Below are positions 15,840 to 23,739 of a stretch of DNA of 64,000 bases, in pieces (position 1 is the first letter of the stretch; each line of letters begins with the position of its first letter). The DNA is from DAOUAG01 sp034432935. GTDB taxonomy: Bacteria; Chloroflexota; Dehalococcoidia; SM23-28-2; RBG-16-64-32. The notes under the pieces are model-generated. The model did not search any database, had not been told where the DNA came from, and saw only the letters and a list, made by a program, of their open reading frames with translations. Made by a program: the position numbers and the translations under genes. The stretch is from the NCBI GenBank assembly GCA_034432935.1, contig DAOUBD010000005.1:14218-78217 (forward strand), written 5' to 3'.

Positions 15840-16925
15840 CTACTCCGCTCCAAGAAGCTCCACGTCGAAAATGAGCGTAGCGTTCGGAGGGATCGCCGGA
15901 GGGCTGCCAGAGGCCCCGTACGCCAGCTCCGGCGGTATGATAAGCCGCCGCTTGCCGCCCACCTTCATGGAGGCGACGCCCTCGTCCCAGCCGGCGATCA
16001 CCTGGCCCCGGCTCAAGAGGAACGAGAGCGGGCTGGCCCTGTCGATGGAAGAATCGAATTTGGTCTGGCTGCCGGCGAGCCAACCGGTATACTCCACCGT
16101 CACCTTCTGTCCTGGCTGCGGGGCGGGCCCCGTGCCCTCCTGGATATCGATGTACTGGAGGCCGCTAGGGGTGGTAACGGGCGTGCCGCTCACGGGCGGG
16201 GGCGACTCTGGCGCTGGCTCACGCACGTCCACCAACTGCACATCCATCACCAGTGTGGCGTTGGGGGGGATGGCCGGCGGCGAGCCCTGCTCACCATACC
16301 CCAGGCTGGGTGGTATGAGGAGCTTGCGCCGGCCGCCGACCCTCATAGTGGCCACACCCTCCTCCCAGCCTTTGATGACCTGGCCGCTGCCCAATCGGAA
16401 GCCGAAGGGGCGCCCCCGGGCGACGGTGCTGTCGAAGACATCGCCCCCTTTGACCTTGCCCACGTAATGCACGACCACCACCTGGCCCTCCTGGGGGGCT
16501 GGGCCATCGCCCGTCACGACGTCCACGTACTTCAGGCCGCTGGGAGTCGTGACGGCCCCGGAGAACTCGTCGCTGCCCCGCAGGGCGGCTGCCAGGACCA
16601 GGGCGCCGCCTACCGCCGATGCTAGTCCGCCGGCCATCAGGAGCCACGGCAGCCAGGATGGGATGCGGGCCCAGCGGGCCGCCCGCCTCTCCCGCGCCTG
16701 CGCCAGGGCCAGGGCCCGCGCCTGGTCGTACGCTGCCCTCCGGCGCGGGTCGTCGAGCGTATCGAAGGCCTCGTTGATCTCGCGCATCATCGCCGGGTCC
16801 CTCGGCGCCTTGTCAGGGTCCGGCTGGTATCGCCGGGCTAGGCGCTCGTAGGCCTGGGCGATCTGCTCACGGGTGGCCTGGGGTCCAACCCCCAGGACGG
16901 CGTAGTAGTCCTTGTGGCTCGTCAC
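15840..16925 (-). CDS. Membrane protein: J-like domain, TM helix, two FKBP-type PPIase domains
   Basis: A 361-residue fusion. Residues 5-70 resemble a J domain (DYYAVLGVGPQATREQIAQAYERLA ... INEAFDTLDDPRRRAAYD), but the catalytic HPD reads Gln34-Pro35-Asp36. A TM helix spans ~91-115. Two FKBP domains follow, at ~124-235 and ~247-359, each with the core VIKGWEEG/VIAGWDEG, IPPSLGYG/IPPELAYG and PPNATL signatures and a TTPSGL-Y lead-in. The FKBPs would be outside the membrane and the J-like part in the cytoplasm. It is translationally coupled (4-bp overlap) to the sister gene upstream. Loss of the HPD His should prevent normal Hsp70 ATPase stimulation. Confidence 0.88.
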   Translation of the reverse strand: MTSHKDYYAVLGVGPQATREQIAQAYERLARRYQPDPDKAPRDPAMMREINEAFDTLDDPRRRAAYDQARALALAQARERRAARWARIPSWLPWLLMAGGLASAVGGALVLAAALRGSDEFSGAVTTPSGLKYVDVVTGDGPAPQEGQVVVVHYVGKVKGGDVFDSTVARGRPFGFRLGSGQVIKGWEEGVATMRVGGRRKLLIPPSLGYGEQGSPPAIPPNATLVMDVQLVDVREPAPESPPPVSGTPVTTPSGLQYIDIQEGTGPAPQPGQKVTVEYTGWLAGSQTKFDSSIDRASPLSFLLSRGQVIAGWDEGVASMKVGGKRRLIIPPELAYGASGSPPAIPPNATLIFDVELLGAE

Positions 16926-17812
16926 GGCGATGGGCTGGCTGGAGGCTGCGAGGGAGCACTGGCCGTTGGTACCGGTGTGGCCTTCCTGAAGATATCGACT
17001 AATTCGACGTCAAAGATCAACGTGGCGTTGGGCGGTATCTTGGGCGGCGAGCCGGTAACCCCGTAGCCTAGCTCGGGCGGGATGATGAGGCGGCGCTTGC
17101 CACCCTTCTGCATCGTCGCTAGGCCCTCGTCCCAGCCCTTGATTACGCTTCCGGTTCCCAGGACGAAGCTGAAGGGGGCGGCGCGCTCCACCGAGCTATC
17201 GAACTTCGTGCCGTCGGACTGGAGCCAACCCGTGTAGTTGACCACGACGGTGTCGCCCGGCGATGGCGGGTCGCCCGTGCCGGGCTGGATATCGATGTAC
17301 TGGAGGCCAGAGGGGGTGGTGACGGCTTCGCCCGTGACCTCTGGCGGGTTGGCCGGCGCCACTCCCGGCGTCTGGGCCGGCAGCGTCGGCGTGGGGCTGG
17401 CCGGGGCGACGCTGGCGCTGACCGTGGGCTGGCTGACGGCGTTCTGGCCGCCGCCACCGCCGGTGAGGGATGCCACTATGACGGCGATGATGATGAGGAC
17501 GGCTATGCCGAGGCCGATGCCGCCCAAGAACTCGGGCCGCGCTAGGAAGTCGGAGAACGCCGACTCCTGCGCCTCGACGGCGGCGCCCGGTTTGCGGCGG
17601 GAGCGGCGCCGGTCGTACTCTGCCCGGCGTTTCGGGTCCTTGAGGACGGCGTAGGCTGCCTGAAGCTCCTCCCAGCGCTGCCGCGCCTTGGGTTTGCGGC
17701 TCGTGGCGGGATCGTAAAGGCGCGCCAGCCGCTCGTACGCCCGCTCGATCTCCGCCTGGCTGGCCGAGCGGCTCACTTGCAGCACGGAGTAATAGTCTCG
17801 CTGTTTCTCCAC
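16922..17812 (-). CDS. Membrane protein: J-like domain, TM helix, one FKBP-type PPIase domain
   Basis: A 296-residue paralogue of the next gene: J-like domain at residues 5-68 (DYYSVLQVSRSASQAEIERAYERLA), with Tyr33-Asp34-Pro35 in place of HPD. The TM helix is at ~96-116. A Ser/Thr/Pro/Ala-rich linker (~125-160) leads to one FKBP domain (~165-275) with VIKGWDEGLATM, IPPELGYG and PPNATLIFDVEL, and a Pro/Ser tail ends the protein. It starts with GTG 17812 and has GAGG upstream. It is the first gene of a two-gene operon. The FKBP would catalyse prolyl isomerisation of exported proteins; the role of the degenerate J domain is unknown. Confidence 0.87.
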   Translation of the reverse strand: MEKQRDYYSVLQVSRSASQAEIERAYERLARLYDPATSRKPKARQRWEELQAAYAVLKDPKRRAEYDRRRSRRKPGAAVEAQESAFSDFLARPEFLGGIGLGIAVLIIIAVIVASLTGGGGGQNAVSQPTVSASVAPASPTPTLPAQTPGVAPANPPEVTGEAVTTPSGLQYIDIQPGTGDPPSPGDTVVVNYTGWLQSDGTKFDSSVERAAPFSFVLGTGSVIKGWDEGLATMQKGGKRRLIIPPELGYGVTGSPPKIPPNATLIFDVELVDIFRKATPVPTASAPSQPPASPSP

Positions 17813-17933
17813 GTACTGGTACCTCGGAGTTGATCAGGATCGCCCAACGTGCGGCGTGAGAACATTGTACAGGAACGGCCGTTGAGCGCCACCGTCTGGC
17901 TCGCCCGCTGCGGTTGCCTCTTGATCCAGACTG

Positions 17934-19538
17934 ATGCACCCTATAGCCGTGCCTGCCGCCGATCTGCCAGCCGTGGTCCGGGCGCTCTTGCGCCCTGATG
18001 CCTACCTCCACCCGGTGCAGCGCGTGGAGCTCCGCCAGACTCACATCTCTTTCGTCCTTTTGGCTGGGGAGTACGCCTATAAGGTGAAGAAGGCGGTGAA
18101 CTTCGGCTTCCTGGACTACTCCACCCTTGCCAAACGCCGTTTCTACTGCCAGCAGGAGGTATCGCTGAACTCCCGCCTTTGCTCGGGGACCTACCTGGGC
18201 GTCGTGGCCGTACGGGAGGAGGCTGGGCGTGTGAGGATGGGCGGTTCCGGCAGAACGATAGAGTACGCCGTACAGATGCGGCGCCTTCCGGCCGAGCGCA
18301 TGATGGACCGTCTGTTGGCCGAAGGCAAGGTGACGGAAGAGATGGTCCGCAATCTGGCCCGCGTGCTTGCTGATTTCCACGGCCGGGCCGAGACGAACGC
18401 CCGAATAGCGGCCACCGGCCTGAAGGGGATCCGCTACGCTTGGGAAGAGAACTTCCGCCAGTGGCAGCCCTTCATCGGCCAGACGATCTCGCCGGAGCAG
18501 GACGCCGCCCTGCGGGCGTTTGGCCGGCGCTTCTTCGCGCGCAAGGGGGCCTTCCTGGCGGCCCGCGCGGACGGCGGCCGGGTGCGCGATTGCCACGGGG
18601 ACCTGCGCTCCGACAGCGTCTGCTTCGTGGACGGCCTCTGCATCTACGATTGCATAGAGTTCAACCGCCGCTTTCGCTACACGGACGTGGCGGGCGACGT
18701 CGGCTTTCTGGCTATGGATCTGGACTACCGGGGCCACCCAGAGCTGGCCAGGGCGTTCGTAGATGAATACGTGCGAACCTCGGGCGATGCCGGGCTCCTG
18801 GAGGTAATCGATTTCTTCAAGTGTTACCGGGCGGCGGTCCGCGGCAAGGTGGAGGGCTTCCTTCTGGCGCAGGCGGAGGTGCCGGCCGCGGAGAAGCGCC
18901 GCGCCCGGGCTGCGGCCAAGCGCTATTTCGATCTGGCCTGCCAGTACGCGCGGGCTCACGCTCCTCCCCTCTTGCTCATCACCTGCGGCCTCTCTGCCAC
19001 CGGCAAGTCCACGCTGGCCCGGGCCCTGGGCCAGAAGATCGGCGCAGAGGTGATCTCGTCCGACGTCGTACGCAAGCGCTTGGCCGGCCTGGAGCCAACG
19101 CAGAGGCGGGAGGAGCCCTTCGGCCGCGGAATCTACGGCCCGGAGTTCACGGAGCGCACCTACGCTGCCCTGCTGGATGCCGCGCGGCGCGCCCTGGACG
19201 CTGGCCGGCCGGCCATTCTCGACGCCACGTACCTGCGGCGGACGCACCGGCGCCAGGCGCGGCGGCTGGCGGAGGAGCTGGGCGCTGAGTTCGCCTGCGT
19301 CTACCTGCGGGCGGAGGATGCCCTGGTCCGGCGCCGCATCGAGAAGCGGCTTCGGGAGGGGGCGGACCCTTCGGATGCGGGCTGGAGCGTCTACGTGCGG
19401 CAGAAGCGGCGCTTCCAGAGGCCGAGCGAGGTGCCAGCGGAGCGTCTCATCACGGTGGACGCTGCCCGTCCTGTGGCCGCGCAGGTGCGGGCTGTGCTGG
19501 ACGCTTTGCGCAGGCTGTCGCCCCACTCGTTGCCCTAG
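17934..19538 (+). CDS. Fused aminoglycoside-phosphotransferase-like kinase and P-loop kinase
   Basis: A 534-residue two-domain protein. The N-terminal ~320 residues match the COG2187-type kinase-like fold: VYKVKK-like AYKVKKAVNFGF, the catalytic-loop segment CHGDLRSDSVCF and the metal-binding IYDCIEFNRRFRYTDVAGDVG. The C-terminal ~180 residues are a P-loop kinase (COG0645 type) with Walker A GLSATGKST near residue 350, SDVVRKRLAGL, and DATYLRRTHRRQARRLA. This fusion occurs in many bacteria, but its substrates are not known. The reading frame is strongly coding; the antisense open frame is an artefact of GC bias. No ribosome binding site is obvious before the ATG. Confidence 0.85.
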   Translation: MHPIAVPAADLPAVVRALLRPDAYLHPVQRVELRQTHISFVLLAGEYAYKVKKAVNFGFLDYSTLAKRRFYCQQEVSLNSRLCSGTYLGVVAVREEAGRVRMGGSGRTIEYAVQMRRLPAERMMDRLLAEGKVTEEMVRNLARVLADFHGRAETNARIAATGLKGIRYAWEENFRQWQPFIGQTISPEQDAALRAFGRRFFARKGAFLAARADGGRVRDCHGDLRSDSVCFVDGLCIYDCIEFNRRFRYTDVAGDVGFLAMDLDYRGHPELARAFVDEYVRTSGDAGLLEVIDFFKCYRAAVRGKVEGFLLAQAEVPAAEKRRARAAAKRYFDLACQYARAHAPPLLLITCGLSATGKSTLARALGQKIGAEVISSDVVRKRLAGLEPTQRREEPFGRGIYGPEFTERTYAALLDAARRALDAGRPAILDATYLRRTHRRQARRLAEELGAEFACVYLRAEDALVRRRIEKRLREGADPSDAGWSVYVRQKRRFQRPSEVPAERLITVDAARPVAAQVRAVLDALRRLSPHSLP

Positions 19539-19606
19539 GCCCAGCCCTTCGCCTTGGAGATGCTGGGCGGCGCTCCCCTGGGCATGCGCCCCGTGGGCCG
19601 CGGCCC

Positions 19607-19634
19607 TTGACGTGCTGCGGGCACGATGTAAGAT
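19607..19634 (+). promoter_or_regulatory. Predicted sigma-70-type promoter for the GYD operon
   Basis: TTGACG, a 16-base spacer and TAAGAT lie 76 bases upstream of the GYD gene start, in the only non-coding stretch here. The predicted transcript would begin near 19641 and carry the GYD and GYD-PlsC genes. Confidence 0.6.
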
Positions 19635-19710
19635 GGTGCGAGAAGGCTGGAGCGCCGGCCGGCGGAGGGGGAGTGACTGCCGTCCGGCCTAGGCCCAAAG
19701 GAGGTAGCCC

Positions 19711-20010
19711 ATGGCCACGTACATCATGCTCAGCACCCTGACCGACGAGGGGCGCAAGACGCTGAAGGAGCGCCCAGAGCGCCTCCAGGAGGTAAACCGG
19801 GAGATCGAGGCCATGGGGGCCCGCGTAGTGCAGCAGTACGCCGTCCTGGGCGGCTACGACTTCGTGAACATCATCGAGGCGCCGGACAACGAAACCATCG
19901 CCCGCGTCTCGGTGGAGCTGGGCGCCCGGGGCACCGTGCAGTTGACGACCCTGGCGGCGATCCCCGTCGACACCTTCACCCAGATGCTCAAGGGGCACGC
20001 ATCGGCCTGA
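19711..20010 (+). CDS. GYD-domain protein
   Basis: A 99-residue GYD domain protein with the defining segment VLGGYDFVNIIEAPDNETIARV and the typical start TYIMLSTLTDEGRKTLKE. GYD proteins are small ferredoxin-like dimers of unknown function. AAAGGAGGTAGCCC in front of the ATG is a near-perfect ribosome binding site. The next gene, eight bases downstream, starts with a second copy of the same domain. Confidence 0.9.
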   Translation: MATYIMLSTLTDEGRKTLKERPERLQEVNREIEAMGARVVQQYAVLGGYDFVNIIEAPDNETIARVSVELGARGTVQLTTLAAIPVDTFTQMLKGHASA

Positions 20011-20018
20011 GGCGCGCC

Positions 20019-21032
20019 GTGGCGGGTTACATCGTCTTCACGAGGCTGACGCCGGCCGGCCAGAAATCCCTTCGCAACAACCCCAACCGTCTGGCCGAGG
20101 TGGCGGCCCAGGTGCGCAGCCTGGGGGTCAAGATCACTAGGCAGTACGCCACCCTGGGAGACTACGACTTCATCACCTTCATAGAGGCGCCGGACAACGT
20201 GACGGTGGCCAAGGCGGCGGCCGAGATCAGCGCGCTGGGTACTATGCGCCTGGAGGTCTTCCCCGTCCTGTCCATGGACAGATTCGCCCACCTGCTGCGC
20301 CTTCAGCCCTATCGAACGGAGCCCCACCGCTGGCAGACGGCCCTTTGGGCGCGGGCCATTCGCCGCGTGTTCCGCTACGTGGCCGCCACCCAGTACGTGC
20401 GCCGCTTCTGCCGTCCGCTGACCGTAGAGGGGCGGGAGAACCTGGAGGGCCTGAAGGGCCCCGCCGTCATCATCGCCAATCACAGCTCGCATCTGGACAC
20501 TCCCGTGGTGCTCAGCGCGCTGCCAGGACGTATCAGCAGCCGTCTGGCCATCGCTGCGGCGGCCGATAAGTTCTACGCCTCGCGCCGCAAGTTGGCGTGG
20601 CGCTACTCCCTCTTCCTCAACACCTTCCCGGTGCACCGCGGCGGCGGGGTCAAGCAGTTGGAGTACCCGCTGTCGCTCTTGGAGCGGGGCTGGTCCATCC
20701 TTATCTTTCCTGAGGGTGGCCGGTCCAAGACGGGGCAGATCGGCCGCTTCAAGGCGGGGCCGGCCATCATGGCCATGGAGGCTGGGGTGCCGGTGGTCCC
20801 CATCTACATGGAAGGTTTGCGGGAGATCCTCCCCAAGGGCTCGCGGCAGCCGCGGCCGGGGCCGGCGGTGGCCCGGATAGGCAGGCCCGTCTCCCTTGCT
20901 GGAGCGGCCTCCGTGGCCGAGGCCACGGTCTTGCTGGAGAACGCCATGCGCTCCCTGGCGGGCTTGCCCCCACGGCAGGCGGCGTCCCCGGCGGCCCAGC
21001 CGGGCGGCCTGGGGCAACCTACGGCTGGCTGA
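20019..21032 (+). CDS. GYD domain fused to 1-acyl-glycerol-3-phosphate acyltransferase (PlsC-like)
   Basis: A 337-residue fusion. Residues 1-95 are a GYD domain (IVFTRLTPAGQKSL ... TLGDYDFITFIEAPDNVTVAKA), paralogous to the upstream gene. From ~125 on there is a PlsC acyltransferase: NHSSHLD (the NHx4D catalytic motif, near residue 154), FPEGGRS (near 230) and VPVVPIYMEG. The family acylates lysophosphatidic acid at the membrane. It starts with GTG. The last 14 bases overlap the convergent partner-protein gene. The GYD part may be a regulatory or dimerisation module; that is inference. Confidence 0.87.
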   Translation: MAGYIVFTRLTPAGQKSLRNNPNRLAEVAAQVRSLGVKITRQYATLGDYDFITFIEAPDNVTVAKAAAEISALGTMRLEVFPVLSMDRFAHLLRLQPYRTEPHRWQTALWARAIRRVFRYVAATQYVRRFCRPLTVEGRENLEGLKGPAVIIANHSSHLDTPVVLSALPGRISSRLAIAAAADKFYASRRKLAWRYSLFLNTFPVHRGGGVKQLEYPLSLLERGWSILIFPEGGRSKTGQIGRFKAGPAIMAMEAGVPVVPIYMEGLREILPKGSRQPRPGPAVARIGRPVSLAGAASVAEATVLLENAMRSLAGLPPRQAASPAAQPGGLGQPTAG

Positions 21033-21735
21033 CGGCGGCCTGGACCTTGGCCGCCAAGGCGTCCAGGCTCAGGCCTTCGACGGCGCTCGCGAAGGGATTC
21101 TGCGGCAGGGCAGACACCTTCCCGCCGTCGCCAATCCGGTAGTGTCCGGTCCAGGGCTGCGCTTCGTAGGTCCCGGTGACGGCGCCGGCCTTGAGGAAGA
21201 GGAGGGCGCGGTCGCCCGGGAGGAGGAGGGGGTCAGCGTCCGCCACGGCGAGAACGGCGCTGGTCCAGTCGAGATATGGTTGGGGGCCGCCGCCCTGGCG
21301 CAAGGTTATGGTAGCGGGAGGGGCGCCTTTGAGGACCTGCTGGACTGAGATGGTGACGGAAGCCTGCCACTGGGGCTCGAAGGACACCCCCTGGGCGGTG
21401 CCCACCACGATAGCGTCAGCAGCCTGCGCGGCCTCGGCCAGGGTCGGGTAGGGCGGCGGGTAGTCCGCGCTGAGGGGGACCCTGGGCAGGGAGCTGAGGC
21501 CGGCGTCCGGAGAGTTGAACTGGGCCAGCCACTGGGAGAGCCTGGACTCGAACTCCTTCTGGGAGCTCGCGATGAGGGTCTGGCACTCGGCGCTGGAGAG
21601 GCCCTGGCAGGGGTCTTGGGCCTTCGGCTCGCCGCTCTGGCCGCCAGAGGCGATGGCGTAGACCCCAGCCGCCAGGGCCAGGCCGGCCAGCACGCTGACT
21701 ATGGCCCCTGCCGTTCGGAGACGCGTAAGCCTCAT
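21019..21735 (-). CDS. Secreted or membrane-anchored partner protein, copy 1
   Basis: About 238 residues: an N-terminal hydrophobic signal/anchor (~residues 9-28), then DPCQGLSSAEC, a short helical region, and a beta-rich domain with PTLAEAAQAADAIVVGTAQGV, VLKG, GGGPQP and LLLPGDRALLFL. The same order is found in the protein at 55294, so the two are paralogues. The ADxVVxGT...VLKG...LLPGDRALLFL pattern is common in secreted proteins of unknown function. ATG 21735 is chosen for AAGGAGGCAGGCATC in front. It follows a broken metalloprotease-like gene by 14 bp. The product is unknown. Confidence 0.75.
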   Translation of the reverse strand: MRLTRLRTAGAIVSVLAGLALAAGVYAIASGGQSGEPKAQDPCQGLSSAECQTLIASSQKEFESRLSQWLAQFNSPDAGLSSLPRVPLSADYPPPYPTLAEAAQAADAIVVGTAQGVSFEPQWQASVTISVQQVLKGAPPATITLRQGGGPQPYLDWTSAVLAVADADPLLLPGDRALLFLKAGAVTGTYEAQPWTGHYRIGDGGKVSALPQNPFASAVEGLSLDALAAKVQAAVSQP

Positions 21736-21749
21736 GATGCCTGCCTCCT

Positions 21750-22408
21750 TCAGTAAGGCCAGCGGTAGATACAGCGGATGCCCCAGAATAGTGTAGCTGA
21801 GCTTGGGCAATCCCAGACGCCTATGTCCACGGCCTGAGGCCCAACTCGGGGCGGGGTTGTTACTGCCCAGTACATCAGCGCCGTTGGGTTGTCATGGTGG
21901 GCGAGACCAAGAGCGTGGCCGTACTCGCGCGCAAACAGCCATTGCTGTTGGTCGAAGTAAAGCGGAAAATCCCCCTGTCGATATCTATGTTAGAGTACCA
22001 TATGTTGATCGCGACCATGTAGCTGAAGCAGACTCCGGCCGTGTTGCAGTTACTGGTTATGGCCCACCCCGGCGTGGAGGCTTGATCCCTGACGTAAACC
22101 CAGGTGTCGTTGGTCTGCGGGGCCCAGTGCAGCATTTGCGGGCCGTCCGCGTCATTCCGCGCCCACATCGCATTATTGAACGCATCCCACCACCACGCGC
22201 GTTGGTCCGAGAACTCGTCGATCAGCCGGACAGGCAACCATTGGTCCAGAACCCAGTTACTCCGGCAGAGCCTCGGGGTGCCTGCCTTCCAGCACGTGCC
22301 GTAACCCATCGCGTGCCCCGCCTCAGCCGGGCCTGGGCTGAATACCAATAACCATATTAAGGCGCTTGCTGTCGAAACTGCGCCGTGCCACGCGAGAACC
22401 CGCCGCAT
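21750..22408 (-). pseudogene. Frameshifted matrixin-like secreted metalloprotease gene, copy 1
   Basis: The 5' part encodes a signal peptide (MRRVLAWHG ... PAEA) and ~140 residues of an extracellular domain with paired cysteines. At a run of five G (minus strand, ~21971-21975) the frame breaks. Adding one G continues in frame as DFPLYFDQQQW and then FAREYGHALGLAHHDNPTALMYW, the zinc motif HExGHxxGxxH and Met-turn of matrixins, and ends ...FWGIRCIYRWPY at 21750. The first zinc His is Arg (RE instead of HE). It is non-functional as read, by both the shift and the lost ligand. The sister copy is at 56022. Confidence 0.75.
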
Positions 22409-22545
22409 GGCTATACTGTGTGTGTGTCAAGTGCTGTCAGTGGCAGAGAAAGGCGATACGAGGACATTGTCGGTTGCACGGGGCAAGAAACGTTTGAAAT
22501 CGCACTCGGAGACGTACCAAGCGGCTCGGAAGGGCCAGCGGTTGG

Positions 22546-23739
22546 CTAGCTGCGCCGGGCCGCTCGCCCGGGCCGCTGGGGGGATGGCGCAGGGGCCAGT
22601 GCGATGATCTCGCTGGCGCTGCCCTCCGCTAGCTGGCCCAGGCCGCGCCTCTCGGCTATCACCCTCTGCCCTTCCTCCAGCAAAGCGCTGAGGAACTCCG
22701 CCTCCGGCACGACCCTCACCACTTGCCCCTTGCGGAAGATGGCGCCCCGGCCCTTCCCGGCCGCCAGCCCGACATCGGCATCCCTCGATTCGCCCGGCCC
22801 GTTGACGACGCAGCCCATGACGGCCACGGTGATGGGTTCGCCCAGGGCCTGGAAGTGCGCCTCCACCTGTTTGGCCAGGGGGATCAGGTCCACTTCGATG
22901 CGGCCGCAAGTGGGGCAGGCCACGATGGTGGGGCCGCGCTGGCGCAGGTTGAGCGACTTCAGGATCTCCCAGCAGACGGGCAGCTCCTCGACGGGGTCCG
23001 CCGCCAGCGACACGCGGATGGTATCGCCGATGCCCTCCGCCAGGAGGATGCCGATGCCTACAGCCGAACGCACGCTGCCGGCGCCGGGCGTCCCGGCTTC
23101 GGTGACGCCCAGGTGCAGGGGATACGGCACCCGGCGGGCGATCTCCCGGTAGGCGGCGACCATGGTGGGGACATCGAAGGCCTTAAGGGAGACCTTGATG
23201 TCCTCGAAGCCCATCTCCTCCAATATGCCGATCTCCCAGAGGGCGGCGTCCACCATCCGCCGGGCCTTGCTGGGAGGCATCTCGCCCTCGGCCAGGGGCG
23301 GCAAGGGCGGCAGAGAGCCCTCGTTGACGCCCACCCGGATGGGGATGCCCCGCTCCTTGGCCGCCCTCACCACCTGCCGCACCTTCCCAGGATCCCGGAT
23401 GTTGCCCGGGTTCAGCCTCAGGCCGTGGACGCCGGCTTGGATGGAGGCCAGGGCCAGGCGATGGTCGAAGTGGATGTCCGCTATGATGGGCACCGGAGTC
23501 CGGCGCACGATCTCCGGCAGCGCCTCCGCCGCTTGGCGGTCCGGCACGGCCACCCGCACGATCTCGGCGCCAGCGTCTGCCAGGCGGGCGATCTGCTCGA
23601 CGGTGGCCTTGGCGTCGGCGGTATCGGTGTTGGTCATCGTTTGCACCACGATGGGTGCGCCGCCTCCCACCTGTACGCCGCCCACGAAGACGGGCCGTGA
23701 GGGCCTGCGGGGCGCCAGGGGCGTGGTTCCCTCCGTCAT
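22546..23739 (-). CDS. ispG: 4-hydroxy-3-methylbut-2-enyl diphosphate synthase
   Basis: A 398-residue IspG (GcpE) of the MEP isoprenoid pathway, which converts ME-cPP to HMBPP using a [4Fe-4S] cluster. The TIM-barrel part has QTMTNTDTAD, ADIHFDHRLA and LRLNPGNI. The C-terminal iron-sulfur part has the cysteines in CPTCGR and MGCVVNGPGES. Length matches the single-insert bacterial form. ATG 23739 overlaps the rseP stop by 4 bp. It is third in the dxr-rseP-ispG run, with dxr belonging to the same pathway. Confidence 0.97.
   Translation of the reverse strand: MTEGTTPLAPRRPSRPVFVGGVQVGGGAPIVVQTMTNTDTADAKATVEQIARLADAGAEIVRVAVPDRQAAEALPEIVRRTPVPIIADIHFDHRLALASIQAGVHGLRLNPGNIRDPGKVRQVVRAAKERGIPIRVGVNEGSLPPLPPLAEGEMPPSKARRMVDAALWEIGILEEMGFEDIKVSLKAFDVPTMVAAYREIARRVPYPLHLGVTEAGTPGAGSVRSAVGIGILLAEGIGDTIRVSLAADPVEELPVCWEILKSLNLRQRGPTIVACPTCGRIEVDLIPLAKQVEAHFQALGEPITVAVMGCVVNGPGESRDADVGLAAGKGRGAIFRKGQVVRVVPEAEFLSALLEEGQRVIAERRGLGQLAEGSASEIIALAPAPSPQRPGRAARRS

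Noticed and set aside
17196..19526. A 776-codon open frame on the minus strand
   Set aside because: It is antisense to the well-supported fused kinase gene and to part of the FKBP gene; its translation has no recognisable domain. High GC leaves long antisense frames open.
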